DNA of 64,000 nt from an uncultured Lachnospiraceae bacterium (GCA_910579685.1 CAJTVN010000005.1:1-64000); one strand, 5' to 3'; shown: positions 7,996 through 17,261, counted from the first letter of the stretch. Made by a program: numbers and translations. Notes: generated from the letters alone by a model not told the origin.

Positions 7996-9834
7996 ATGGA
8001 TATTTTTAATATACTTACCATGATAGGAGGTCTGTCCCTTTTTCTGTTTGGAATGAGCCTTATGGGGCAGGCGTTGGAGCGGCGCGCAGGAGAAAGGCTC
8101 CGCACCACTTTGAGTAAAATGACATCAAACCGTTTGATTGGATTCCTCACGGGCTGCGGTGTGACAGCGGTGATTCAGAGCTCTTCCGCGACCACGATTA
8201 TGGTGGTGGGATTTGTCAATTCGGGTCTCATGACTCTGAAACAGGCGATCAACGTAATCATGGGTGCGAATGTGGGAACCACGGTCACCAGCTGGCTGTT
8301 GTCTCTTGGAGGTATTGACAGCGGGAACGTGTGGGTCAGGCTGCTGAAGCCGTCCTCCTTTACGCCGGTTCTCGCAGGGATCGGCATCATCTATTATTTG
8401 TTTTGCAGATCCTCCAAAAAGAAGGACACCGGAATGATTTTTCTGGGATTTGCCACATTGATGTTTGGAATGGAGACCATGTCCTCGGCTGTCTCCGGGC
8501 TCGCAGACCTGCCCTCCTTCCAGCAGATGTTCCTTCTGTTCAAAAATCCGCTTCTGGGTCTGCTCGCCGGCGCTTTTTTGACGGCTCTGATCCAGTCCAG
8601 CTCGGCATCGGTTGGGATTCTGCAGGCGCTGGCGGCTACGGGGCAGGTGTCCTATGCGGCGGCGGTTCCCATTATTATGGGGCAGAATATAGGAACCTGC
8701 GTTACGGCGCTGGCCTCCGCCGCAGGGGCGGGCAAAAATGCAAAGCGGGCGGCCTTTGTGCATCTGAGTTTTAATGTGATCGGCGCTGTGGTGCTTCTGG
8801 GCGTCTTTATGGCAGGCAAAGCGCTTTTTGCGCCTGCGGTCCTGAACGAGGGAGCGACTCATTTCGGGATTGCTCTGATCCACACGGCTTTTAACCTTGT
8901 CAGCGTGGCGGTCCTGATGCCTCTGGCCCCGCTGCTGGAGAAAATGGCACTGACAGTTATTCCCGTTTCCGGGAAGCAGGAGGCCAAGGTGGAGCTGGAT
9001 GAGCGTCTTCTGACAACGCCGGCCCTGGCGCTGGAGCAGTGCCGCAGCATGACGGCCCGGATGGCCCATGTATCCGCAAGGAGCCTAAAAAGCAGTGTCA
9101 GTGCATTTTCCGGATATACGCCTGAACTTGCGGAGGGCGTCCGGGCGGACGAGGAGCAGACGGATCATCTGGAGGATCTGCTGGGCTCCTATCTGGTAAG
9201 GCTCAGCAGCAAAAAGCTGAACGAGAAGGATCGCAGGGAGATCACCGTATTGTTTAAGATGATCGGAGATTATGAGCGAATTGCGGATCATGCCCTGAGT
9301 ATTCTGGAATCCGCTGAGGAGCTTTATGAAAAGAAGTTTACACTCACAAAAGAGGCCAGAAAAGAATTCGAAATACTTGCGGTGTCAGCGGAGGAAATTG
9401 TGGATCTGTCCGTTGAGGCGTTTGAAAAGCGCAGTATCGAGGCGGCCCGCAGCATCCGGACTCTGGAGCGGGTGATCGGCCAGATGAAGGAGAGCATGCG
9501 GACCCGTCATATCCATCGGATGCAGCAGGGAGACTGCAGTATCGAGGTGGGATTTATCTGGTCAGATGTGCTTACCAGCATAGAGCGGGCTTCCGGCCAC
9601 TGCGCCAACATTGCGGGATGTATTCTTGAAAGAAAAATCAATTCTGTGCCACAAATTTACCATTCGGATCCGTACCTTATACAGGAGGAACCAATTGCGG
9701 AGTTCAGTGAACTCGACAAGGAAGGAGAGAATGGTTATGAAAAGGATGTTTTTAGCAGCGGTTATGCTTGTTATGGCGGCGGGAATGTCAGCCTGTGCAG
9801 TTTCCGGGGGGAAAGCCGGGGATGCGCAGAATGA
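7996..9834 (+). CDS. Na/Pi cotransporter family protein with PhoU-like tail
   Basis: A 612-residue inner-membrane transporter of the NptA/YjbB type that takes up (or exports) inorganic phosphate with sodium. The start at 7996 is chosen because GGAGGG lies 7 bases upstream. Residues 1-330 hold the two inverted Na_Pi_cotrans repeats, each with the QSSSA signature (VIQSSSATTIM and LIQSSSASVGIL). Residues 345-550 form a helical PhoU-like domain. The final 30 or so residues are read across the start and signal peptide of the next gene in another frame and look unnatural, so the native stop may have been lost by a frameshift near 9700. A Pho-box-like repeat upstream suggests induction in low phosphate. 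Confidence 0.9.
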   Translation: MDIFNILTMIGGLSLFLFGMSLMGQALERRAGERLRTTLSKMTSNRLIGFLTGCGVTAVIQSSSATTIMVVGFVNSGLMTLKQAINVIMGANVGTTVTSWLLSLGGIDSGNVWVRLLKPSSFTPVLAGIGIIYYLFCRSSKKKDTGMIFLGFATLMFGMETMSSAVSGLADLPSFQQMFLLFKNPLLGLLAGAFLTALIQSSSASVGILQALAATGQVSYAAAVPIIMGQNIGTCVTALASAAGAGKNAKRAAFVHLSFNVIGAVVLLGVFMAGKALFAPAVLNEGATHFGIALIHTAFNLVSVAVLMPLAPLLEKMALTVIPVSGKQEAKVELDERLLTTPALALEQCRSMTARMAHVSARSLKSSVSAFSGYTPELAEGVRADEEQTDHLEDLLGSYLVRLSSKKLNEKDRREITVLFKMIGDYERIADHALSILESAEELYEKKFTLTKEARKEFEILAVSAEEIVDLSVEAFEKRSIEAARSIRTLERVIGQMKESMRTRHIHRMQQGDCSIEVGFIWSDVLTSIERASGHCANIAGCILERKINSVPQIYHSDPYLIQEEPIAEFSELDKEGENGYEKDVFSSGYACYGGGNVSLCSFRGESRGCAE

Positions 9835-10582
9835 GGCGGTGCAGAGCGGGGATGCGCCGATGAAGGACAGCGCAGGAACACAAAGTCCCGCTTCCACGGG
9901 AAGCGGTGTGGAAGCCGTAAGAGGCGGTGTGCCAAACACCATCACGGTAAACAGCAGCGAGAAGGTGTCGGTGGTGCCGGATATGGCGCAGATCGTCTAT
10001 TCGGTAAGAACGCAGGAAAGCGCGGCGGCGGACTGCCAGCGCAGGAATGCGGAGGATGTGACGCAGGTGATCGGGCTTCTTGAGAGCCTGGGCGTCGGGG
10101 AGGCCTCCATTCAGACATCGGATTATTCTATGAATCCTGTCTATAATTACAGTGGGAATACGCAGAGGCTTGTGGGCTATGAGGCTGTCACCACACTGAC
10201 CGTATCCGACCTTTTGATCGAAAGACTGGATGAGATTCTCTCGGGCTCCGTCTCGAGCGGAATAAACACGGTGCAGTCTGTCACCTACATGGCAAGCGGG
10301 TATGACGAGAGCTATGAGGAAGCGCTGAAAAGAGCCGTGGATTCGGCACACAAAAAGGCGCAGGCGCTTGCAGCGGCGTCCGGCGCCAGTGTGGGAAAGG
10401 CTCTTCGTATCGAAGAGACCAGCGGATATTCGGATGGGCGCTACACAGACTACGCCCGTTCCGGGATGGCGAATTCCTATGCCTACGCCAAAATGGAGGC
10501 GACGGCGGATACGGCGGGCTTTCTGGCAGGGGAGATTTCGGTGGAAGCCAAAATTGTTGTGGAATATGAGCTGGTCAACTAG
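9737..10582 (+). CDS. SIMPL-domain (DUF541) lipoprotein
   Basis: A 281-residue exported protein. MKRMFLAAVMLVMAAGMSAC is a lipoprotein signal with the lipid-bearing Cys at 20. The SIMPL domain starts at about residue 70 (ITVNSSEKVSVVPDMAQIVY) and runs to the end, with the family's Gln/Asn-rich strands and VQSVTYMASGYDESYEEALKRA helix. Family members such as BP26 form channel-like oligomers, but their role is unsettled. The start at 9737 is favoured over ATG 9731 because GGAGAG lies 7 bases before it. It overlaps the cotransporter by 98 bases in another frame, and its stop overlaps that of trmL on the other strand through a CTAG. Confidence 0.86.
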   Translation: MKRMFLAAVMLVMAAGMSACAVSGGKAGDAQNEAVQSGDAPMKDSAGTQSPASTGSGVEAVRGGVPNTITVNSSEKVSVVPDMAQIVYSVRTQESAAADCQRRNAEDVTQVIGLLESLGVGEASIQTSDYSMNPVYNYSGNTQRLVGYEAVTTLTVSDLLIERLDEILSGSVSSGINTVQSVTYMASGYDESYEEALKRAVDSAHKKAQALAAASGASVGKALRIEETSGYSDGRYTDYARSGMANSYAYAKMEATADTAGFLAGEISVEAKIVVEYELVN

Positions 10583-11085
10583 AGAGAGCCCTCGTTTTTC
10601 CAGTGCAGCCGGTGGAGCTCCCCTCCCCGCTGCATGTGGGAAAAATCCTGCTGGCGCAGCGCCTCATACAGGATAATAGACACAGAGTTTGACAAATTCA
10701 GGGAGCGGATGGAAGGCTCCATGGGAATGCGGATGCAGGTTTCCTCGTAATCCACCAGGATTTCTTCGGGGATGCCTGCACTTTCTTTTCCAAACATGAT
10801 ATAGTCGTCGGGCGAGTAAGAGGCCTCGGTGTAAAGCCGCTTTGCCTTGGTGGTGGCCATCCAGATCCTTGCCTGTGGATGCAGGGTTTTGAATTCGTCA
10901 AAATTGATATACCGGGAGAGGGAAAGCCGTTCCCAGTAATCCATTCCCGCCCGTTTGAGCTGCTTTTCGGAAAGGAGAAAGCCCAGAGGCTCTATGAGAT
11001 GCAGATCCGTCCCGGTGGCCACGCAGGTTCTCCCGATATTTCCCGTGTTTGCCGGAATCTCCGGCTGATGAAGTATAATATGCAC
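10579..11085 (-). CDS. trmL: tRNA (cytidine/uridine-34 2'-O) methyltransferase
   Basis: A 168-residue SPOUT methyltransferase that adds a 2'-O-methyl group to the wobble base of leucine tRNAs. Its fold marks are the N-terminal PEIPANTGNIGRTC, the middle FGKESAGIPEEIL and the C-terminal knot segment RSLNLSNSVSIILYEALRQ. A GTG start at 11085 is selected because AAAGGAG lies 7 bases upstream and the protein then begins VHIILHQPEIP, as in the family; the frame runs open further upstream but with no family similarity. Its stop overlaps that of the SIMPL gene, with no terminator between the convergent genes. Confidence 0.92.
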   Translation of the reverse strand: MHIILHQPEIPANTGNIGRTCVATGTDLHLIEPLGFLLSEKQLKRAGMDYWERLSLSRYINFDEFKTLHPQARIWMATTKAKRLYTEASYSPDDYIMFGKESAGIPEEILVDYEETCIRIPMEPSIRSLNLSNSVSIILYEALRQQDFSHMQRGGELHRLHWKNEGSL

Positions 11086-11155
11086 AGCGCTTCTCCTTTC
11101 TGTGACCTTGTGATCTCGTGGCTGGCAGCGGCCCGGGGGAGCCCCTGTCCGGGCG

Positions 11156-12577
11156 CTAATCCTCGTTGTCGTCCGCAACCGGCAGGGAGAAAATAAACTC
11201 GCTTCCCACGCCCTCGGTGCTGATCACATTGATGTGCTCCCCGTGGGCGCTGATAATCTCTCTGGTGATGGAGAGGCCAAGCCCGGTGCCCTTTTTGTCC
11301 TTGCCCCTTGACAGATCCGATTTGTAAAAGCGGTCCCAGATCAGTTTGAGGTCGTCCTTTGGAATTCCGATTCCGCTGTCCTTTACCGAGACAAAGATTT
11401 TATTGTGTTTTTCCGTGGTCTCCACCTTGATGATGGAGTCGTGATGACTGAACTTGATGGCGTTATCCAGAAGGTTGTAGAGCACCTGCTGGATTTTGCC
11501 TACATCCGCATTCACATACAGCTCATCGCTGGTGAGGATCAGCTCAATGGCTATGGTTTTCTTGCGGCAGGTCCCCTCAAAGGAGGCGGCGGTGTCGCGG
11601 ATAATACGGTTAATGTCAAAGATGCTTTTGTCCAGCATCATTCCCCGGGTGTTCAGATTATTCAATACCAGGAGGCTGTTCGTAAGCTTGGTAAGCCGTT
11701 CCGTCTCGTTCAGGACAATTCCCAGATATTTTCCGTACAGCTCCGGGGGGATCGTCCCGTCCAGCATGGCCTCCAGATAGCCCTTGATGGAGGTCAGCGG
11801 CGAGCGGAAGTCGTGGGAGACGTTGGCCACGAACTTTTTCTGGTCGTCCTCCGTGCGCGCGATTTCGCTGGCCATATAGTTGAGGGAGGCGGCAAGGTAG
11901 CCCATCTCGTCCTCGCTCTCCACCTGGAATTCGTAATGCATGTTTCCGGCGGCGTACTGCTCGGTGGCTTCCGTGATCTTGCGCAGAGGAAGGTAGACCA
12001 TCTCCGTAAAGAAGATCAGGATGATCAGGGAGAGCAGAAAAAGCACCACCAGCATCAGATAGGAGATATTCAAAAGGCCGTTGCAGGAGGCGGTAAGGCT
12101 GCTCATGGGATAGTGGATCACCACATAACCGCGGACCTTGTAGCCCGAGGTGATGGGGGCGAAAACGCTGAGCTGTTCCTCGGTAAAGCATCCAAAAAAG
12201 TTCCCCACGGTGTAGTAGGAACTCCCCGTAACCGTGGGGTTAAAATCGGATATGACGGTCTCGTTCTCCACATCAACCGGGGCCTTGGAATCCAGTATCA
12301 TGCGGCCCGATGGATTGATGATCCACAGGTTGGCGGAGAGATAGGTATCCAGTGCGTCCAGCTGTTTCTTCACGGTATCCAGGGAGGTCTCGTTGTTGTA
12401 GAGATCGGCCGCATAGGTGTTGGCAACCAGGGTCGCCTCCTTGTAGAGCGCGTCCGCCTTCTCTCTCGTCAGATGCTCCATGGTCATGCTGCTGACAAAG
12501 GTGGCCACGGCGATAAAGCCGAAAAATCCGAAAATAAAGTAGCCGAGCAGAAACTTGAGGTACAGGGTTTTTCTCAT
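11156..12577 (-). CDS. HAMP-domain sensor histidine kinase
   Basis: A 473-residue membrane kinase. Spans at about 8-28 and 170-192 enclose a sensor region of roughly 140 residues. A HAMP domain follows (PLRKITEATEQYAAGNMHYE at about 197-216), then the dimerisation domain with H255 (ANVSHDFRSPLTSIKGYLEAM), and the ATPase with LLDNAIKFS, DSGIGIP, IWDRFYKSDLSRGKDKKGTG and LGLSI. The HDFRSP variant of the H box is common in clostridial two-component systems that handle envelope stress. Its start overlaps the stop of the partner regulator (TGATG). The signal is not apparent; no transporter is linked to it. Confidence 0.9.
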   Translation of the reverse strand: MRKTLYLKFLLGYFIFGFFGFIAVATFVSSMTMEHLTREKADALYKEATLVANTYAADLYNNETSLDTVKKQLDALDTYLSANLWIINPSGRMILDSKAPVDVENETVISDFNPTVTGSSYYTVGNFFGCFTEEQLSVFAPITSGYKVRGYVVIHYPMSSLTASCNGLLNISYLMLVVLFLLSLIILIFFTEMVYLPLRKITEATEQYAAGNMHYEFQVESEDEMGYLAASLNYMASEIARTEDDQKKFVANVSHDFRSPLTSIKGYLEAMLDGTIPPELYGKYLGIVLNETERLTKLTNSLLVLNNLNTRGMMLDKSIFDINRIIRDTAASFEGTCRKKTIAIELILTSDELYVNADVGKIQQVLYNLLDNAIKFSHHDSIIKVETTEKHNKIFVSVKDSGIGIPKDDLKLIWDRFYKSDLSRGKDKKGTGLGLSITREIISAHGEHINVISTEGVGSEFIFSLPVADDNED

Positions 12578-13275
12578 CAGCGCACCTCGAACTTATAGCC
12601 AATGCCCCAGATGGTGGCAATGCGCCAGTTGGCGTGATCGCTGATCTTTTCCCGAAGGCGCTTGATGTGCACGTCCACGGTTCTGGTGTCCCCGATATAT
12701 TCATAGCCCCAGATCTGATCCAGCAGCTGTTCCCTGGTAAACACATGGTTGGGCGAGGCCGCAAGGAAATACAAAAGCTCCAGCTCCTTGGGAGGCATTT
12801 CCACCGTGCGGCCTTTGTAGACGACGGAATAGTTGGTCTGGTTGACGGTCAGATCCGCATATTCCACGCACTTGACATTCGCATCCTCCATAACGGGAGG
12901 GGCGGGCTTGTAGCGCCGCAGCACGGCCTTGACCCTGGCCACCAGCTCCTTGGAATCAAAGGGCTTTTCCATGTAGTCGTCAGCGCCCAGCTCAAGCCCA
13001 AGGACCTTGTCGAAGATCTCGCCCTTTGCGGAGAGCATGATAATGGGAATGGAGGACTTGGCGCGGATCTCGCGGCACACCTGATAACCGTCGATTCCGG
13101 GAAGCATCAGGTCCAGGAGAATCAGATTGGGCGCAAAGGAATCCGTAAGGAGCAGCGCGCTCTCCCCGTCCCCCGCAATCATGGTGTCAAAGCACTCTTT
13201 CGTGAGATAGAGCGAGATGAGCTCCGCTATGTTGCTGTCGTCATCCACGATCAGTATTTTCTGTTTATTTACCAT
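12577..13275 (-). CDS. OmpR-family response regulator
   Basis: A 232-residue regulator with a receiver domain (VDDDSNIAELISLYL, phospho-acceptor D55 in LILLDLMLPGIDGYQ, Lys in YMEKPFDSKEL) and an OmpR winged helix (PPKELELLYFLAASPNHVFT ... GDTRTVDVHIKRLREK). GGAGG lies 9 bases before the start. It is encoded just after mutS2 on the same strand, separated by a long GC-rich hairpin, and is cotranslated with the kinase. Target genes are unknown; autoregulation is likely by family habit. Confidence 0.9.
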   Translation of the reverse strand: MVNKQKILIVDDDSNIAELISLYLTKECFDTMIAGDGESALLLTDSFAPNLILLDLMLPGIDGYQVCREIRAKSSIPIIMLSAKGEIFDKVLGLELGADDYMEKPFDSKELVARVKAVLRRYKPAPPVMEDANVKCVEYADLTVNQTNYSVVYKGRTVEMPPKELELLYFLAASPNHVFTREQLLDQIWGYEYIGDTRTVDVHIKRLREKISDHANWRIATIWGIGYKFEVR

Positions 13276-13296
13276 AAAATCAAATCCTCCGGCTTT

Positions 13297-13321
13297 CCTG
13301 CGCCCGGAAGCCGGGCGCAGG
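13297..13321 (-). terminator. GC-rich hairpin between mutS2 and the regulator
   Basis: CCTGCGCCCGG (13297-13307) pairs perfectly with CCGGGCGCAGG (13311-13321) around a 3-base loop. It begins 5 bases past the mutS2 stop on the minus strand. There is no T-run, and the regulator's ribosome site follows closely, so it may be a partial terminator, an RNA-processing stop or an attenuator between the two genes. Confidence 0.5.
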
Positions 13322-13325
13322 CTGT

Positions 13326-15707
13326 CTATTCTTTAAAGGTTACGATTGTGACGCCCGCATCGCCCTCGCCATACTCGCCAAGACGGTAGCTCTTTACGTA
13401 CTTGACCCGCTTCAAATGGCTTTGAACCGCATTTCGCAGTGCCCCCGTGCCTTTGCCGTGTACCACGCGGACGGTGGACAGGTGGGAGAGGTAGGCGTCG
13501 TCCAGATATTTGTCAAGCTCAGCAAGAGCCTCGTCCACGGTTTTGCCGAGAAGATTGATCTCGGACGAGATGTTCATGGTCTTTGCCAGCTTCATTTTTC
13601 CGGTCTGAGATTTTGAAAAGGCGGCAGCAGCAGGGGCGCTGTCCTCGTCTATCAAAACAAGATCGCTGATGTTGACCTGGGAGCGGAGAATGCCGCACTG
13701 TACGAAGAGGTTTCCCTTATGGTCGGGAAGCGTACTGACGATTCCCTTAAGCCCCATGGAAAGGATCTTGACGCTGTCGCCCTTTTTAAGCTGTTCTTTC
13801 TTTGGCTGCCGGTTTTTCTTTGGCTCCTCGCTCTTTAAGGCCAGCTTTTCATTCTTTTCGCCGATCTTTCCCCGGATTTTTTCCCGTGATTTTTCGAGAT
13901 CCTTCAGGGAAGCGCCAGGACCCGCCTTCTGGAAAATCCTTATGGTGTCATCGGCGACCTCCTTGGCCTCCTGCAGAATTTCTCTTGCCTGCTGGTTCGC
14001 TTCCCGGAGAATGCGTTCTTTGGCGCTGTCAATCTTTTCATTTTTTTCCTGCAGCCGTTTTTTGAGACTCTGAACCTCCTGCTTGTAGGAGGCGATTTCC
14101 AGGCGCTCCTTTTCAATAGTGACCCGGCTCTGCTCCAGATCCGTCAGAAGATCCTCAAAGCTCTTGTCGTCGCTGCTCAGCTGCCGGTCCGCCTCATCTA
14201 TGATAAAGCCGGGAAGCCCCAGCTTGGAGGAGATGGCAAAGGCGTTGCTCTTCCCCGGTATCCCGATCAGAAGCCGATAGGTGGGGGAGAGGGTTTCCAC
14301 GTTGAACTCACAGCAGGCGTTCTGCACGAAATCCGTGGTGAGGGCGTAGACCTTCAGCTCGCTGTAATGGGTGGTGGCCATGGTGCGGATCCCTCTGCCG
14401 TGCAGATGATCCAGGATGGCGATGGCGAGCGCAGCCCCTTCCGTGGGATCCGTGCCGGCGCACAGCTCGTCGAACAGGCACAGGGAATTCTCGTCCGCTT
14501 CCTTCAAAATGGTGACGATCCTCGTCATGTGGGAGGAGAAGGTGCTCAGGCTCTGCTCAATGCTCTGCTCGTCCCCGATATCCGCAAACACATCGGTAAA
14601 GATGGAGAGCTCTGAGCGGTCGAGGGCCGGGATGTGGAGCCCTGCCTGCCCCATGAGGGTAAAAAGCCCCACGGTTTTCAGGGACACGGTTTTCCCTCCC
14701 GTGTTGGGCCCCGTGATGACCAGAAGGTCAAAGTCCTTTCCCAGGCTGATGTCAATGGGCACGGCCTTTTTGACGGGAAGAAGGGGATGGCGGCCTTTGC
14801 GGATGTTTATGTGCCGGGAAGTGTTAAAAAGCGGCCTTGTGGCATTCTGCTCAAGGGCCAGGGACGCCTTGGCAAAGGTGAAATCCAGGAAGGTCATGAT
14901 CCGCTGATTCTCTGCAAGCTCCCTGGTATGCTCTCCCGCACTGGCGCTTAAGGTGGCGAGGATAATCTCGATTTCCTCCTTTTCCTGGATGGCAAGCTCC
15001 TTGAGCTTATTGTTCATCTCCACGATCACGGCCGGTTCGATAAAATAGGTGGAACCGGAGGAGGACTGGTCGTGCACCATTCCGGAAACCTGTCCCTTGT
15101 ATTCGGCTTTGACCGGGATGCAGTAGCGGTTGTCCCGCATGGTGATCACGGCGTCCTGCAGATAATTCCGGTAAGAGCCGTTTACCATGGAGGCCAGCTG
15201 GCTGTGGATTTTTTCGCCGGTCAGGGCAATGCTTCTGCGGATGTGCTTGAGCGTGGAGCTCGCGTCGTCCGCAATCTCATCCTCCGAGAGAATGCAGCGC
15301 CTGATCTCCCCGGCAAGAAGGGTGAGGGGCTCCAAAGCCTCGAAATAACCGGTGAGGGAAGTCTCCTTTTCCTCATCCCGGGGAGGGCGCCCGTAAGCCT
15401 TGATGCGGCTTACGTTGTCGAGAAGGCCTGCGATCCGAAGAAGCTCCGGAATGGAAAGCGTGCTGCCGATCTCCAGGGAACGGATGGCGTGGGTCACGTT
15501 CTGGTTGCCCCCAAAGGAGGTGGAACCTTTGCGGAACAGCATGGTGAGCGCGTCCGCGGTCTGGGTCTGGGCCAGCTCGATTTCCCCAAGGTCTGTCATG
15601 GGCACGAGGACCCGGCACATATCTCGGCCGGGCTGGGACGAGGCTTTCCCCACAAGGGAATCAATGATCTTGGTATATTCCAGGGTCTGTAAAACTTTTT
15701 CATTCAT
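13326..15707 (-). CDS. mutS2: Endonuclease/ribosome-rescue factor MutS2
   Basis: A 793-residue MutS2, the usual family length. Order of parts: a MutS core helical region (1-310), the ATPase with Walker A GPNTGGKTVSLKT, Walker B and signature (SLCLFDELCAGTDPTEGAAL), a long charged coiled coil (about 515-620, DLEQSRVTIEKERLEIASYK...), a KOW-like segment, and the C-terminal Smr domain (VRVVHGKGTGALRNAVQSHL). MutS2 was first tied to suppression of recombination and is now known to split collided ribosomes and may cleave nucleic acid through Smr. The ATG at 15707 gives the family N-terminus MNEKVLQTLEY; a longer frame would need a TTG start. Confidence 0.95.
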   Translation of the reverse strand: MNEKVLQTLEYTKIIDSLVGKASSQPGRDMCRVLVPMTDLGEIELAQTQTADALTMLFRKGSTSFGGNQNVTHAIRSLEIGSTLSIPELLRIAGLLDNVSRIKAYGRPPRDEEKETSLTGYFEALEPLTLLAGEIRRCILSEDEIADDASSTLKHIRRSIALTGEKIHSQLASMVNGSYRNYLQDAVITMRDNRYCIPVKAEYKGQVSGMVHDQSSSGSTYFIEPAVIVEMNNKLKELAIQEKEEIEIILATLSASAGEHTRELAENQRIMTFLDFTFAKASLALEQNATRPLFNTSRHINIRKGRHPLLPVKKAVPIDISLGKDFDLLVITGPNTGGKTVSLKTVGLFTLMGQAGLHIPALDRSELSIFTDVFADIGDEQSIEQSLSTFSSHMTRIVTILKEADENSLCLFDELCAGTDPTEGAALAIAILDHLHGRGIRTMATTHYSELKVYALTTDFVQNACCEFNVETLSPTYRLLIGIPGKSNAFAISSKLGLPGFIIDEADRQLSSDDKSFEDLLTDLEQSRVTIEKERLEIASYKQEVQSLKKRLQEKNEKIDSAKERILREANQQAREILQEAKEVADDTIRIFQKAGPGASLKDLEKSREKIRGKIGEKNEKLALKSEEPKKNRQPKKEQLKKGDSVKILSMGLKGIVSTLPDHKGNLFVQCGILRSQVNISDLVLIDEDSAPAAAAFSKSQTGKMKLAKTMNISSEINLLGKTVDEALAELDKYLDDAYLSHLSTVRVVHGKGTGALRNAVQSHLKRVKYVKSYRLGEYGEGDAGVTIVTFKE

Positions 15708-15792
15708 GATTGATTTACCCGATGCTTTCTTAATAATTGGAGTTATCAAAGTTATATAAGTATAGCATATTCCGGGGAAGAATACTAGCGTC

Positions 15793-15821
15793 TTGCATTC
15801 TAAAGGGCAGTTTGCTACAAT
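15793..15821 (+). promoter_or_regulatory. Sigma-A type promoter
   Basis: TTGCAT (15793-15798), a 17-base spacer and TACAAT (15816-15821) lie 30 bases before the GTG start of the membrane protein gene, pointing into it and away from mutS2. Confidence 0.6.
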
Positions 15822-15851
15822 GTAAGAAAATTATCTGGAAAGGGCATTATA

Positions 15852-17261
15852 GTGGCAGTTTATTTGGAAAAACATAGAAAAGCTTTTTTTTATCTTCTGC
15901 TGGGGGCGGCGGTTCTTATGGTGTACGCTTACAATCTTCTGACTCCGTATCTGTCGGACGACTATGCGTACCTGAATGAAGTGAGGCTTGCGGGCTCTTT
16001 GTGGGATCTGATAAAACAGCAGTACGGGGAGTACCTCTCCAACAGCGGGCGCGTGGTGGGACAGTTCAACATCCGTCTTTCCCTGTCCGTGAGCAAGCAG
16101 GTTTTCAACGTGGTGAACAGCGCCATGTTCGGGGCTCTGATTCTTCTGATTTATCAGAATATCCGGCGGAGAAAGAAGTACGATTTTCTGGTTCTGATTC
16201 TGGTGATTACCTTTCTGTGGCGGTTTTCCGTGGACTTCGGGCAGACCATACTCTGGATCTGCGGGGCCTGCAACTATCTTTGGGGAAGCGTTTTTATTCT
16301 GGGATTTTTCACCTTTTACCGGTATTTTCTGGAGCATGCGGACCGCATAAAGCGCCCGGCGCTGCTGGCTGTGGGAACCTTTTTCTTCGGCCTTCTCGCA
16401 GGCTGGTGCAATGAGAACACCTCGGGCGGCGGCCTTCTGCTGGCGCTTTTGTTCGGGGCAAATTTTTTCCTGCAAAGGCGCAAAGAGGGAAAAAGGGCAA
16501 TCTGTCCTTTTCTGCTTACCGGCCTTGCGGGCATGTGCTGCGGGATCCTCGGCATGGTTTCGGCACCGGGCGTGAGAAAGCGCAGTGCGACCATGTCCGA
16601 GGGAGGGTACACGGGCCTTGTGGGCCTTCTCTCCAGAACCTACAAAATCACGGTCACGGTGAGGGAGCTGTTTTTCGTTCTGCTGGCGATTCTCGTCCTG
16701 GTGTTTGTCCTGCTGGTTCTGCGCCGTAAGCTGAAAAGCTGGAGGGATGTGAGGGGCAACGAGAGCGTCCTTTTCGCAATCGCCTTTGCGGCCACGGCCT
16801 ATGCGCTGGCAATTGCGCCAACGCCGGAGGATCGGGCCTTTTTCGGTGCAGGAGTCTTTCTGATGATCGCCTGTATTCAGGGAATTGTGGATGCCTTTGA
16901 CGGGGAGCTGGCGCTTCGGGCGGTAAAGTACGGGTTTGCCGGTATTTTGTGCCTGTGGCTGTTTTTTACCTATGTGGAGAATCTGGTCAACCTTGCCAGA
17001 ATCTATAGGGAGGAAAACGAGAGGATCGAGCTGATCCGGGCGGAAAAGGCGGATCCGGACGGGGATGGGATCGTGGTGATTCCAAACTACCGCGAGGCTT
17101 TCCGCAATCCCTACAGCAATGCCCACGACTCGGATCTTACGGACGATAAAGAGTACTGGATTAATCACTTCTACGAGGTGTACTATGACGTGGGGAACAT
17201 CACGGCCATCCCAAGAGACGAGTGGAATGAGAAATATGGAGAGGGCAAAGGGGATGAGTGA
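15852..17261 (+). CDS. DUF6056-like polytopic membrane protein
   Basis: A 469-residue integral membrane protein with about ten hydrophobic spans. The N-terminal MAVYLEKHRK anchor, first span LLLGAAVLMVYAYNL, the SDDYAYLNEVR motif after it and the DSGRVVGQ-like SNSGRVVGQFNIR segment match the DUF6056/GtrII-like group, which resembles GT-C glycosyltransferases. The acidic DD just after the first span is where GT-C enzymes hold a catalytic aspartate, so transfer of a lipid-linked sugar is plausible but unproven. The gene uses a GTG start at 15852 behind GAAAGGG. The soluble C-terminal tail (about 395-469) overlaps the radical SAM gene start by 8 bases, implying coupled translation. Confidence 0.8.
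   Translation: MAVYLEKHRKAFFYLLLGAAVLMVYAYNLLTPYLSDDYAYLNEVRLAGSLWDLIKQQYGEYLSNSGRVVGQFNIRLSLSVSKQVFNVVNSAMFGALILLIYQNIRRRKKYDFLVLILVITFLWRFSVDFGQTILWICGACNYLWGSVFILGFFTFYRYFLEHADRIKRPALLAVGTFFFGLLAGWCNENTSGGGLLLALLFGANFFLQRRKEGKRAICPFLLTGLAGMCCGILGMVSAPGVRKRSATMSEGGYTGLVGLLSRTYKITVTVRELFFVLLAILVLVFVLLVLRRKLKSWRDVRGNESVLFAIAFAATAYALAIAPTPEDRAFFGAGVFLMIACIQGIVDAFDGELALRAVKYGFAGILCLWLFFTYVENLVNLARIYREENERIELIRAEKADPDGDGIVVIPNYREAFRNPYSNAHDSDLTDDKEYWINHFYEVYYDVGNITAIPRDEWNEKYGEGKGDE

Noticed and set aside
11405..12598. Plus-strand open frame opposite the HAMP kinase
   Set aside because: The kinase shows H, N, G1, F and G2 boxes; the antisense product has no family features or ribosome site.
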